DNA of 64,000 nucleotides from Blautia wexlerae (GCF_013300825.1 NZ_JAAIMY010000005.1:85790-149789); one strand, 5' to 3'; positions 34,349 to 42,562 are shown, counted from the first letter of the stretch. The notes: a model not told the origin generated them from the letters alone. A program made the numbers and translations.

Positions 34349-34425
34349 GATCGTTTATGAGTTATCATAAGCGGTCTGTTTGCTGATGCTTTTGTTTATT
34401 GAGGGATAAACAAAAGTATTTTTTA
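34349..34425 (+). terminator. Two consecutive hairpins ending the metal-exchanger operon
   Basis: First hairpin GATCGTTTATGA / TCATAAGCGGTC (34352-34379, with G-T pairs); second a perfect 11-bp stem CTTTTGTTTAT / ATAAACAAAAG (34389-34416) followed by TATTTTTTAT. Confidence 0.78.
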
Positions 34426-34565
34426 TGTTATAGGAAATTACTCTGTAATGTTCCTATAACATAAAAAAGCCCTCCGGGCAGGATCGCACTGCGACGGAGA
34501 GGAATTATGTCGCTGAAGCGACCCGCCGCAGGCGGAGAATCCAGCAAGCAGGATTCTTTCTTACT
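34421..34565. repeat. Interspersed hairpin repeat, copy C (longest)
   Basis: A perfect 16-bp outer stem (TTTTATGTTATAGGAA at 34421-34436 with 34451-34466) surrounds ATTACTCTGTAATG. Then come AAGCCCTCCGGGCAGGAT, an extra ~70-bp GC-richer insert with GTCGCTGAAGCGAC hairpins that the other copies lack, and GCAGGATTCTTTCTTA. With the terminators this fills the 301-bp gap before the nucleoside hydrolase; no gene is seen in it. Confidence 0.75.
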
Positions 34566-34583
34566 TTGACAGAAAGGAATTAA

Positions 34584-35573
34584 ATGAAAAAAAGAAAAGT
34601 AATTATTGATTGTGATCCGGGGATTGATGACAGTCTTGCGATTATGCTTGCACTGAAATCACCGGAGATCGAAGTGATCGGAATCACCATTGTGTGTGGA
34701 AATTCACCGGTGGAGATGGGATTTGGAAATGCAAAGAAAATCCTGAAGCAGATGAATCGTCTGGATGTTCCCGTATACATTGGGGAAAGCACTCCCTTAA
34801 GGCGGGATTATGTGAATGCTCTGGACACTCACGGAGAAGATGGACTTGGCGAAAGCTTTCTGCAGGAAGTAATCGGTTATCAGCAGCAGATCAGTGCTGT
34901 GGATTTTCTTGCTGATGTATTGAAAAAAGAGAAAGTATCCATAATCGAACTGGCACCTATGACCAATCTTGCCAGACTGATCCAGAAGGATAAAGAAGCA
35001 TTTTCCTGTATTGAGGAGATTGTTTCCATGGGCGGCAGCTTTAAAAGTCATGGAAACTGTTCACCTGTTGCAGAATACAATTATTGGTGTGACCCGGACG
35101 GCGCTTCCCTGGTATATGAGACACTCCATCAGAATGGCCAGAAAATCCATATGGTTGGGCTGGATGTGACGAGAAAGATTGTGCTCACGCCTGATCTGCT
35201 GGAGTATATGTGCCGTCTGAACAAGGAAACAGGGGAATTTGTAAAGAAGATTACGAAATTTTATTTTGATTTCCACTGGGAATGGGAGCATATCATTGGC
35301 TGCGTGATCAATGATCCTCTGGCAGTGGCATATTTTATCAATCCGGAACTCTGTAAAGGCTTTGATTCCTATGTACAGATTGAAACAGAGGGGATTTCTC
35401 TTGGACAGTCTGTTGTGGATTCTATGAATTTCTACCGGAAAACTTCAAATACAAGGGTGCTGACTGAGGTAGATGTGTATGGATTCTTTCAGATGTTTCT
35501 TTCAAGGATCCTTGATCAGAAACCGGAAGAACTGGATATTTTACAAGATTTAATACGAGGAGATTTAAAATGA
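34584..35573 (+). CDS. Inosine/uridine-preferring nucleoside hydrolase
   Basis: A 329-residue enzyme that splits ribonucleosides into base and ribose. The N-terminal Ca2+-binding motif DCDPGIDDSLA is intact, as are GNSPVEMG, the EIVSMGGSF segment and the late NDPLAVAYF with its calcium-binding Asp. It is the first gene of a three-gene run; its TGA overlaps the ATG of the ECF S component (ATGA). The pairing suggests import of a nucleoside followed by hydrolysis. Base preference cannot be read from sequence. Confidence 0.92.
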   Translation: MKKRKVIIDCDPGIDDSLAIMLALKSPEIEVIGITIVCGNSPVEMGFGNAKKILKQMNRLDVPVYIGESTPLRRDYVNALDTHGEDGLGESFLQEVIGYQQQISAVDFLADVLKKEKVSIIELAPMTNLARLIQKDKEAFSCIEEIVSMGGSFKSHGNCSPVAEYNYWCDPDGASLVYETLHQNGQKIHMVGLDVTRKIVLTPDLLEYMCRLNKETGEFVKKITKFYFDFHWEWEHIIGCVINDPLAVAYFINPELCKGFDSYVQIETEGISLGQSVVDSMNFYRKTSNTRVLTEVDVYGFFQMFLSRILDQKPEELDILQDLIRGDLK

Positions 35574-36127
35574 AAACTGAAAAAATAAGTGTACAGAAGA
35601 TCTGTATGATCGCTTTTGCTATCTGCATTAATTTTGTGGGAGGACAGATTGCTTTATTTCTGAAACTTCCTATTTATCTGGACAGTATTGGAACTGTATT
35701 TGTGGCTGCTGTTCTGGGACCCTTTTATGGAATGCTTCCTAATCTGCTCAGCGGCCTGCTGATGGGAATGACTGTAGATATTTATTCTTTGTATTATGCT
35801 CCGGTAGGAATTCTTCTTGGTTTTGTGACAGGTCTTGTGTACAGAAAATTCCAGCCGAAAAAGTGGCAGATATTTCCGGCTGCTCTTGTGATCACACTTC
35901 CATCTACTATAATCAGTTCCTGTATTACGGCGTTTTTATTTGGAGGAATCACTTCTTCCGGATCCACCGTTCTTGTGCAGCTTCTGGCAAAAACACCTCT
36001 TGGAATGGTAGGAAGCTGTTTTGTAGTTCAGTTTATCACAGATTACATTGACAGGGTTCTGTGTATTGCAGTAGCAGCAGTTCTTATTACAGCGCTGCGT
36101 AAAAGTATGAAGGAGAATTTTGCCTGA
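35570..36127 (+). CDS. ECF transporter S component, CD3073-like
   Basis: A 185-residue membrane protein with five to six helices and no ATPase domain. FVGGQIALFLKLPIYLDSIGTVFVAAVLGPFYGMLPNLLSG is the conserved core of an S-component family often found beside nucleoside hydrolases (the core is quoted here in pieces: GGQIALFLKLPIYLDS and FVAAVLGPFYGM). It would capture a small solute and share the EcfA1-EcfA2-EcfT module encoded at 58218-60930. Tight overlap with the hydrolase gene suggests a nucleoside or its base as substrate; this is inference. Confidence 0.85.
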   Translation: MKTEKISVQKICMIAFAICINFVGGQIALFLKLPIYLDSIGTVFVAAVLGPFYGMLPNLLSGLLMGMTVDIYSLYYAPVGILLGFVTGLVYRKFQPKKWQIFPAALVITLPSTIISSCITAFLFGGITSSGSTVLVQLLAKTPLGMVGSCFVVQFITDYIDRVLCIAVAAVLITALRKSMKENFA

Positions 36128-36777
36128 TGAAAGTTCTGATCACAGGCACAGCATCCGGGATCGGGAAAGGCTGTGCAGAATTTTTCCTGAAAGAAAATCA
36201 TGAAGTCTATGGATTTGATAAAAATATATCCTCGATCCAACATCCGAAATATACTCATTTCTGTCTGGATATCAGAGACAAAAGCTCTTATCCGGAAATC
36301 GGACAGGTAGATATTCTGATCAATAATGCAGGGGTTCAGAATGGCGATGATATTGATGTAAATCTGAAAGGGACGATTTCTGTTACAGAACATTACGGCA
36401 TTCATCCTAATATTTATTCTGTTATTATGATCGGATCAGCAAGCGGGCATACAGGTTCTGAATTTCCGGAGTATGCAGCAAGTAAAGGAGGAGTCCTTGC
36501 CTATACGAAAAATGTGGCCATGAGGATAGCACCTTATCAGGCCACATGCAACAGTCTGGATTTCGGTGGGGTTATGACTGAACTGAACCGGCCGGTGATG
36601 GAGGATGAAAAGCTCTGGAATCAGATCATGGAACTTACACCTCTGAAACGATGGATGTCTGTGGAAGAGGCAGCAGAGTGGATTTACTTTATGGCGGTAA
36701 AAAACCGCTTCTGTACAGGCCAGAACATTCTCATTGACGGTCTGGAGGCCGGAAACTGCAATTTTATCTGGCCATAG
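36127..36777 (+). CDS. Short-chain dehydrogenase/reductase
   Basis: A 216-residue classical SDR, slightly shorter than usual. The nucleotide-binding TGTASGIGKG is near the N-terminus, NNAG follows at about residue 61, and the catalytic YAASK (Tyr/Lys) with an upstream Ser (IGSASG) is present. It starts at the overlapping TGATG after the S component, so the three genes are one translational unit. The substrate is unknown; ribose or a nucleoside-derived alcohol would fit the neighbours, but that is a guess. Confidence 0.87.
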   Translation: MKVLITGTASGIGKGCAEFFLKENHEVYGFDKNISSIQHPKYTHFCLDIRDKSSYPEIGQVDILINNAGVQNGDDIDVNLKGTISVTEHYGIHPNIYSVIMIGSASGHTGSEFPEYAASKGGVLAYTKNVAMRIAPYQATCNSLDFGGVMTELNRPVMEDEKLWNQIMELTPLKRWMSVEEAAEWIYFMAVKNRFCTGQNILIDGLEAGNCNFIWP

Positions 36778-36792
36778 AGTGGGTCTGAAATA

Positions 36793-36850
36793 TCGTGTTT
36801 TGAAAAATCATTCTTGCAATCTGCTGTTATTTTGTGCCCGAATATGATAA
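36793..36850. repeat. Degenerate left half of the 44.2-kb MITE family
   Basis: CGTGTTTTGAAAAATCATTC, TTGCAATCTGC and TTTGTGCCCGAAT line up with CGTGTCTGAAAAATCATTCC, CGCAATCTGC and TTTCACCCGAATT of the intact element at 44240. It lies between the SDR stop and the dipeptidase gene. Confidence 0.65.
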
Positions 36851-36915
36851 AATGAAAAAATAGTGATAAAGATATTTCAAAGATAGAGAAAGTATTTAAC
36901 TGGAGGCGCAAAAAT

Positions 36916-38274
36916 ATGGATATCAAAGAACAGATTCATGGATTAACAGAGGAGATGCTTACCAATCTGGGAAGGCTGGTTGCCATTGATTCTCAGCTTG
37001 GCACTCCCGCAGAGGGGAAACCTTTTGGAGAAGGACCTGCCAAAGCATTAGAGGAAGGTCTTAAGATTGCACAGGAGCTTGGATTTAAGACAGTCAATCT
37101 GGACAATTACTGTGGTTACGCAGAGATGGGTGAGGGTGATGAGATTGTTGGTATTGCCGGACATCTGGATATTGTACCTGTAGGCGGCGACTGGAGCTAT
37201 GATCCGTTTAAACTGACACGTGAGGGTGATTATGTTTACGGTCGTGGAACAACAGATGACAAGGGACCTGTTCTGGAAGCTCTTTATGCAATGAAGCTTC
37301 TCCGCGATTCAGGTGTGAAGCTGAACAAGAGAGTACGTCTCATTATGGGATGTAATGAGGAAACAGGTTCCAAATGTATGGAACATTATAATGAAGTGGC
37401 AGAAGAATTATCCTGCGGCTTTACCCCAGATGCCAGTTTTCCGTGTATTCATGGCGAAAAGGGACTTTTGCAGATGATGGCCTATTCCAAGAACACGAAA
37501 ATCATCTCTGCAGATGGAGGGTTTGTCTTTAACGCAGTATGCGATTCCTCCACAATAGTTGTTCCTGCCGAAGAGGGACTGAAGGAGAGACTGGAAGTTG
37601 TACTTGCAGAGACAAAGCTTCAGGAATATAAGGTAACAGAGGAAAAAGGACAGATCAGTATTTATGCAAAGGGAGTTCCGGCACATGCCAGCACTCCGAC
37701 TCTCGGCGTCAATGCAATAGGTGTTACTTTTGAATGTCTCGAGAAAGCAGGATTTAAGGATGATTTTGTGGAATTCTATAATACACATATCGGCACATCC
37801 TGCGATGGTAAGGGCATTGGGCTGAAATTTGCAGATGAGTATGGCGAACTTACTCTTTGTAACGGTATGATCAAAACAGAGAATGATGTGATCTCCTGTA
37901 CAATTGATATCAGAGTACCTGTAACACTGAAATCCGATGAAGTCCGCAGGATGTGTGAGGGCAGACTTGAGGATGAGAATGGACGTATAGAGATTCTGGG
38001 AATTGGTGATGCCTTATTCTTCCCAAGAGAATCCCCACTTGTAAATGCTTTATACAAAGCTTACACAGATGTAACAGGTGATACAGAGAACAAGCCAATG
38101 GTGATCGGCGGTGGAACTTATGCAAAATCTCTTAAGAATATCATTGCATTTGGACCTGAGAAACCTGGAATCGATTATCGTATCCATAGTGCAGATGAAT
38201 TTATCCTCGTATCCGGCATGGAAGAGGCAGTTCTGGTTTATATGGAAGCAATTAAGAATCTTCTGGCAATCTGA
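36916..38274 (+). CDS. M20 family dipeptidase, PepV/Sapep-like
   Basis: A 452-residue metallopeptidase. The metal ligands are visible: His-Leu-Asp in GHLDIVPVGGDW, then GRGTTDDKGP, GCNEETGSKC for the Glu pair, and the C-terminal IHSADEF. The central insert (about 190-320) is the lid domain of the PepV type. It would cleave dipeptides in the cytoplasm using Zn2+ or Mn2+. GGAGGCG precedes ATG 36916. The next gene begins about 40 bases on and may be in the same transcript. Confidence 0.93.
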   Translation: MDIKEQIHGLTEEMLTNLGRLVAIDSQLGTPAEGKPFGEGPAKALEEGLKIAQELGFKTVNLDNYCGYAEMGEGDEIVGIAGHLDIVPVGGDWSYDPFKLTREGDYVYGRGTTDDKGPVLEALYAMKLLRDSGVKLNKRVRLIMGCNEETGSKCMEHYNEVAEELSCGFTPDASFPCIHGEKGLLQMMAYSKNTKIISADGGFVFNAVCDSSTIVVPAEEGLKERLEVVLAETKLQEYKVTEEKGQISIYAKGVPAHASTPTLGVNAIGVTFECLEKAGFKDDFVEFYNTHIGTSCDGKGIGLKFADEYGELTLCNGMIKTENDVISCTIDIRVPVTLKSDEVRRMCEGRLEDENGRIEILGIGDALFFPRESPLVNALYKAYTDVTGDTENKPMVIGGGTYAKSLKNIIAFGPEKPGIDYRIHSADEFILVSGMEEAVLVYMEAIKNLLAI

Positions 38275-38313
38275 TGAAAAATGATAGAGCAGTTATTAAA
38301 TGGAGAGCAGAAC

Positions 38314-38868
38314 ATGAAGGCAGCAGTATTTTTCCCTGGTATCGGGTATCATTGTGACAAGCCGCTTTTATATTATTCACGAAAGCTGGCGCAGGAATGT
38401 GGCTATGAAGAAACAATTGCATTAAGCTATACTTATGATGGCGGAAATATCCGGGGAAATGAAGAAAAAATGCAGCAGGCATTCGAAAGCCTTTATGAAC
38501 AGGCAGAGAAAAGTCTTTCTGCCATTGACTTTGACAAATATGATGAAATATTATTTGTCGCAAAAAGCGTAGGTACGATCATAGCATCTGCGTATGCAGA
38601 GAAACACAGCATCAGATGTCGGCAGATACTATACACACCATTGAAATACACATATAATTTTGTTCATAGAGATGCCATTGCCTTTATCGGAACTTCAGAT
38701 CCATGGAGTATTGTTCCTGAAGTACAGGCTCTTTCACAAAAACAGCAGGTGCCAATGTATACTTATGAAAATGCAAACCATTCACTGGAAACAACAGATA
38801 CACTGGAAAACATGAAAATTCTCCAGGATGTTATGGAGAAAACCAAAGGATTTTTGGAGCAGAAATGA
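38314..38868 (+). CDS. Small alpha/beta hydrolase of unknown substrate
   Basis: A 184-residue protein with a minimal alpha/beta hydrolase fold. The likely nucleophile is Ser in FVAKSVGTIIAS, where the usual G-x-S-x-G elbow reads A-K-S-V-G; the acid is Asp in FIGTSDPWSIV and the base His in YENANHSLE. ATG 38314 follows GGAGAGC by 7 bases; an ATG at 38281 would add 11 residues but lacks a good site. No signal peptide. It lies behind the dipeptidase gene and ahead of a strong terminator. Confidence 0.75.
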   Translation: MKAAVFFPGIGYHCDKPLLYYSRKLAQECGYEETIALSYTYDGGNIRGNEEKMQQAFESLYEQAEKSLSAIDFDKYDEILFVAKSVGTIIASAYAEKHSIRCRQILYTPLKYTYNFVHRDAIAFIGTSDPWSIVPEVQALSQKQQVPMYTYENANHSLETTDTLENMKILQDVMEKTKGFLEQK

Positions 38869-38905
38869 GAAAAAGCATATAATCATATTGAGCAGATATG
38901 GGTGG

Positions 38906-38941
38906 AGAAGTGTCAAGAAACTATTTCTTGACACTTCTTTT
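38906..38941 (+). terminator. Intrinsic terminator
   Basis: Stem AGAAGTGTCAAGAAA / TTTCTTGACACTTCT (15 bp) with a short loop and TTT tail. Confidence 0.9.
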
Positions 38942-38999
38942 GGCTCCATGTGATAATCAATGATGCAAATTATTTTGCTGTGAGTCGGAGACTGCCCAA

Positions 39000-39173
39000 T
39001 CAGTCAATGATACTATACTGCATCATTTCATAATGTAATCTGCATCCTTCTGTGATGTCAAAGGGCAGAAGTGCCCGTGCTACGAGCTTTAATTCCTCTT
39101 CAGGCAGATCTGTTCTGCGAAGATGTGCATAGTCACCGTCAATAGATTCTACGATATAATCACAAACTAACAT
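39000..39173 (-). CDS. Small DUF3006-like protein
   Basis: A 57-residue protein, MLVCDYIVESIDGDYAHLRR at the start and ending in HYEMMQYSIID. The order VESIDGDYAHLR, acidic middle, LLPFDITEGCRLHYE recalls DUF3006 proteins (xxIEGDYAVL...LPEGxKEGDxL), which have no known function. The start at 39173 is set by GGAGG 7 bases before it; the frame continues upstream to 39275 without a ribosome site and through repeat sequence. It stands alone on the minus strand. Confidence 0.6.
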   Translation of the reverse strand: MLVCDYIVESIDGDYAHLRRTDLPEEELKLVARALLPFDITEGCRLHYEMMQYSIID

Positions 39174-39254
39174 AAAAATCCTCCACTTTATATTTTGCGT
39201 AACGCAATGATCATACCTATAGAATACCACAGAGAAAATAAGTATCACAAGTCT

Positions 39255-39290
39255 CTTAGAGCATTTTTCAAACACGCTCCAGGATCATAT
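39255..39290. repeat. Terminal fragment of the MITE family
   Basis: CATTTTTCAAACACGCTC on the plus strand differs by few bases from the right inverted repeat of the element at 44240-44403. It lies in the 180-bp gap before the coiled-coil gene. Confidence 0.55.
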
Positions 39291-39353
39291 GGACATAAAA
39301 AGAGGGCAGTGTTATAATTTTTCCTAAAGAAAATGCATATGGGAGGTCTCACA

Positions 39354-39569
39354 ATGTCTAAAGTTGTAAAGCTTTCATCCGTAATGGAACGGGAAGAAAA
39401 ATTAAAGGAAATCTATGAAGGTCTGGAAGAGATAAAAGATCAGCTGACAGCACTGATTGATGAGTATGAAGAAGAGGAGACACATACAGGAAAAGCAGAT
39501 GAACTGATCGAAGCCCTGGATGCTCTTGAGGATGCTTCGGAAACCATAGAGGATGTGCTGGAAAATTAA
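39354..39569 (+). CDS. Small acidic coiled-coil protein
   Basis: A 71-residue, highly charged protein (KVVKLSSVMEREEKLKEIYE onward) rich in Glu, Leu and Ile with a heptad-like pattern over nearly its whole length. No cysteine and no hydrophobic helix. ATG 39354 is set by GGGAGG 8 bases upstream. Its TAA overlaps the start of the U32-like gene by one base (TAATG), so the two are made together and may interact. Function unknown. Confidence 0.72.
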   Translation: MSKVVKLSSVMEREEKLKEIYEGLEEIKDQLTALIDEYEEEETHTGKADELIEALDALEDASETIEDVLEN

Positions 39570-40468
39570 TGAAGGAGAAAGCATATTTTCACCTGCCCGG
39601 GCTGTTTGAGTTTTATGAGCTGTACCGGATGTTCCTGCCTTTATTCCGGGAACACAGGGAATATTTTTACGACTGGTGTGAAATTGGCTCCATATATGGT
39701 GCTCCGGCAGACTGTATCTGGGGTGGAGGCAGGGCTGGCTTCGGAGAGAATGACCCGGAGGAGGTTCTTGAACTGATGCAGGAATATGGGATTTCTGCCC
39801 GACTGACTTTCAGCAATTCCCTGCTTCGCCAGGAACACCTTTCAGACAGAAAATGCAATGCACTGTGCCGGTTGTTTGAGAGAAACAGAGAACCGCGAAA
39901 CGGTGTGATCATTTATTCAGAACTGCTTTTGAAATATCTTAAGGAGCAGTATCCGGGACTCTATTTTGTTTCCTCTACTACCAAGGTTCTGACGGATTTT
40001 ACACAGTTTGAGGAAGAAATCTGGAGAAAAGATTTCCGCTATGTTGTGCCGGATTTCCGGTTGAACAAAGCTTTTGATAAGTTAAATACACTGTCTCAGC
40101 CTGAGAAGGACAAGGTAGAATTTCTCTGCAATGAATGCTGTTGGTTCGGCTGCAGGGACAGAAAAGCCTGCTATGAAACGGTCAGCCGCAAGAATCTGGG
40201 CGAAAACTGCCCGGAACATTACTGCAAGGCACCAGAAGGAGAGAGGGGCTATCTTTTTTCAAAAGCTATGGAGAATCCAGGATTTATTAGAATCAATGAT
40301 ATCCGGGATATCTATCTGCCAATGGGATTTTCAAATTTTAAAATAGAAGGAAGAGGACTCGGAAGTGCTCTGATACTGGAATTTCTGCTCTATTACATGA
40401 CCAGACCGGAATACCAGATACATGTCAGAGAAAAAATCTATCTGGATAGTATGCTGGATCTGTTTTGA
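39569..40468 (+). CDS. U32-peptidase-like protein with cysteine cluster
   Basis: A 299-residue protein with no signal peptide. The C-terminal MGFSNFKIEGRGLGS matches the VxxxKIEGR motif of peptidase U32 TIM-barrel proteins. Just before it (about residues 188-222) lies a cysteine-rich segment, CNECC-x3-C-x5-C-x11-C-x3-C, similar in position to the iron-sulfur ligands of UbiU/UbiV-type U32 proteins. The N-terminus (GLFEFYELYRMFLPLF) and GGGRAGFGENDPEEVLELM are not known motifs to me. It may be an Fe-S protein rather than a peptidase; that is inference. Translationally coupled to the coiled-coil gene. Confidence 0.7.
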   Translation: MKEKAYFHLPGLFEFYELYRMFLPLFREHREYFYDWCEIGSIYGAPADCIWGGGRAGFGENDPEEVLELMQEYGISARLTFSNSLLRQEHLSDRKCNALCRLFERNREPRNGVIIYSELLLKYLKEQYPGLYFVSSTTKVLTDFTQFEEEIWRKDFRYVVPDFRLNKAFDKLNTLSQPEKDKVEFLCNECCWFGCRDRKACYETVSRKNLGENCPEHYCKAPEGERGYLFSKAMENPGFIRINDIRDIYLPMGFSNFKIEGRGLGSALILEFLLYYMTRPEYQIHVREKIYLDSMLDLF

Positions 40469-40477
40469 GAGATTTAT

Positions 40478-40520
40478 ACCACCGCATTGTGTTAATATAT
40501 GACAATGCGGTGGTTTTTCT
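40478..40520 (+). terminator. Intrinsic terminator
   Basis: A 13-bp stem ACCACCGCATTGT / ACAATGCGGTGGT with an 11-nt loop and TTTT tail. Confidence 0.92.
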
Positions 40521-40593
40521 GTCCGAAAAAGTATGTAGATACCTGAACTCGGTTGCCGTAGCAGTGAAGTTTTCAAAATTATTCCGGAAACAG

Positions 40594-40622
40594 TTGACAT
40601 AGCATATAGGTTCCTATATTAT
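40594..40622 (+). promoter_or_regulatory. PadR-SEDS promoter with embedded palindromes
   Basis: -35 TTGACA (40594-40599), 17-nt spacer, -10 TATTAT (40617-40622). The palindrome ATATAGG-TT-CCTATAT (40604-40619) fills the spacer and overlaps the -10 element. A second, CTATA-TTA-TATAG, follows at 40614-40626. This is a typical arrangement for autorepression by a PadR dimer. Confidence 0.75.
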
Positions 40623-40669
40623 ATAGATAACCGATATATAGACAATCTATACAATAGGAGGTGAATACT

Positions 40670-40999
40670 ATGGCTATTGAAAAATCACTGGTTTCCGGGA
40701 GTATGACAATGCTTATACTGAAATTGCTGTCAGAAAAGGATATGTATGGATATGAGATGATCGATACATTGCGGCAGAAATCTCAGAACGTGTTTGAGCT
40801 GAAAGCAGGAACGCTATATCCATTGCTGCACAGTCTGGAGGATAAGGGATTTCTGACAGTATATGAACAGGAAGTAGCCGGAAAGACCAGAAAGTATTAC
40901 AGCCTGACCAGACAGGGAAGGGGATTTCTGGAAAAGAAAGTAGAAGAATGGAAAGAGTATTCTGCAGCAGTGACCAACGTGCTTGTAATGGAGGTGTAA
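40670..40999 (+). CDS. PadR-family transcriptional regulator
   Basis: A 109-residue winged-helix repressor of the short PadR-s2 type. LILKLLSEKDMYGYEMIDTLR and LKAGTLYPLLHSLEDKGFL are the conserved DNA-binding parts, followed by the wing (TRKYYSLTRQG) and a C-terminal helix. AGGAGG is 8 bases before ATG 40670. It is followed after 3 bases by the SEDS-like gene, so regulator and target are co-transcribed, and it probably binds the palindromes in its own promoter. Confidence 0.93.
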   Translation: MAIEKSLVSGSMTMLILKLLSEKDMYGYEMIDTLRQKSQNVFELKAGTLYPLLHSLEDKGFLTVYEQEVAGKTRKYYSLTRQGRGFLEKKVEEWKEYSAAVTNVLVMEV

Positions 41000-41002
41000 T
41001 CT

Positions 41003-42535
41003 ATGGACGAATATCTGAAAACATTACTGGAACAGATTCGCTGTAAAAAAGCGCGGCCTTATGTAAAAAAGGAACTTCAGGATCATATAGAAGATCAGAT
41101 CGAGGCAAATATGCAGGCAGGTATGGATCGTGAACAGGCAGAGAGGGAAGCTGTCCGGGATATGGGAGATCCTGTGGAAACAGGAATCTCTCTTGACAGT
41201 GTACACAGACCTCAGGTTGCATGGAAACTTCTGGGAATAATCGTTCTTATCAGCATTGCAGGCGTTTTGATACATGCAGGGATTGCCGGAAAAATCAGTG
41301 AGAACGCTGCGGTCGGTTCGGACAGATATGTGTTCCATGTTGTGATCGGACTTGCAGTTATGATGATTTTATATCTTCTGGATTACACTGTACTGGCAAG
41401 ATCTTCGAAAATAATTGCTGCCATTTTACTGTTTTCCTGTCTGGTTACCTTGTTGGGCGGCTATCAGTTAAATGGGGCAAGATGCTTCATTGTACTGCCG
41501 GGAGGAAGAGGAATATCCATGCAGACTCTGATGCTGTTTTATGTTCCCATATATGGAGCAATTTTGTATAAATATCATGGATGGGGATATAAGGGCTTGA
41601 TGAGAGCAATCATATGGATGATTGCACCGGTTATATTGGTCTGTGCCATGCCTGCGTTTATGACAGCTTGTATGATGCTGGTATCTATGCTGGTTATGCT
41701 GACAATCGCAATTCAAAAGAACTGGTTTACTGTGAGAAAAAGGAGAGCCATCTGTGGAATCTGGGCTGGTTTTCTGGCTATGCCTGTGGCAGCTTTTCTG
41801 ATCAGGTATCTGAGAAGCAGTCTGACAAAATATCAGATCGCACGTTTACAGGCTGTTTTTTCAGGTGGTGGAGAAGAGGATTATTTCACCGAAATGCTGC
41901 ATTCATTCTGGCAGCAAAATAAATGGATAGGGAAAAGTGAATCAGATGTAATGGGAAATCTGCCGGCCTTTAATGCGGATTATATTCTGACCTATCTGTC
42001 ATCTGTATATGGAACAATTGCAGCCATACTTTTATGCTGTGTTCTGGCAGTTTTGATTTTCGCAGTTTTTAATACTGCCATGAGACAGAAGAATCAGCTT
42101 GGCATGATGATGGGATGTGGATGCGGAATTGTATTCCTTATAAACTTTTTCATAAATATCCTGGAAAATCTGGGTATATTTCCACAATCAGTAACATTTC
42201 TTCCCTTTTTATCAGCAGGAGGAAGCTGCATTATAGTTTCCTATGGACTGATGGGGATTGTACTGAGTACATACAGATATAAAAATATCTATCCACGGCA
42301 TCTGAAAATAGGTTTCAAATTCGATAAAACCAAAGCGAGAAAAGCCCTGTATGTCTCAAAAATGTCCATGTGCATATTGACAGGAGGCACTGTTGCTGTT
42401 ATGTGCATTGCCATATATTGGGATTTGTGTAAGGGTTATATGAATATTCCGTTTAAAATTATAACCATGGTACTGACATTGCTTTTGGTTGGAAATATGA
42501 GAAAGATCGTGCAGTACAATGAAATGAACAGATAG
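41003..42535 (+). CDS. SEDS (FtsW/RodA/SpoVE) family protein with N-terminal permease-prefix domain
   Basis: A 510-residue membrane protein. Residues 1-70 form a soluble helical domain (YVKKELQDHIEDQIEANMQAG and AVRDMGDP) of the permease-prefix type usually seen before ABC permeases. The remainder has ten or so helices of the SEDS glycosyltransferase family. The catalytic Asp region appears as FNADYILTYLSSVYG, aligned with the HTDFIFAV motif of RodA/FtsW, and the family ending as NLGIFPQSVTFLPFLSAGGSC. SEDS enzymes polymerise peptidoglycan from lipid II. No cognate penicillin-binding protein is adjacent; the partner is a PadR regulator. Confidence 0.82.
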   Translation: MDEYLKTLLEQIRCKKARPYVKKELQDHIEDQIEANMQAGMDREQAEREAVRDMGDPVETGISLDSVHRPQVAWKLLGIIVLISIAGVLIHAGIAGKISENAAVGSDRYVFHVVIGLAVMMILYLLDYTVLARSSKIIAAILLFSCLVTLLGGYQLNGARCFIVLPGGRGISMQTLMLFYVPIYGAILYKYHGWGYKGLMRAIIWMIAPVILVCAMPAFMTACMMLVSMLVMLTIAIQKNWFTVRKRRAICGIWAGFLAMPVAAFLIRYLRSSLTKYQIARLQAVFSGGGEEDYFTEMLHSFWQQNKWIGKSESDVMGNLPAFNADYILTYLSSVYGTIAAILLCCVLAVLIFAVFNTAMRQKNQLGMMMGCGCGIVFLINFFINILENLGIFPQSVTFLPFLSAGGSCIIVSYGLMGIVLSTYRYKNIYPRHLKIGFKFDKTKARKALYVSKMSMCILTGGTVAVMCIAIYWDLCKGYMNIPFKIITMVLTLLLVGNMRKIVQYNEMNR

Positions 42536-42562
42536 AAAATGTAAGAAACTGTATTAAGAAAG

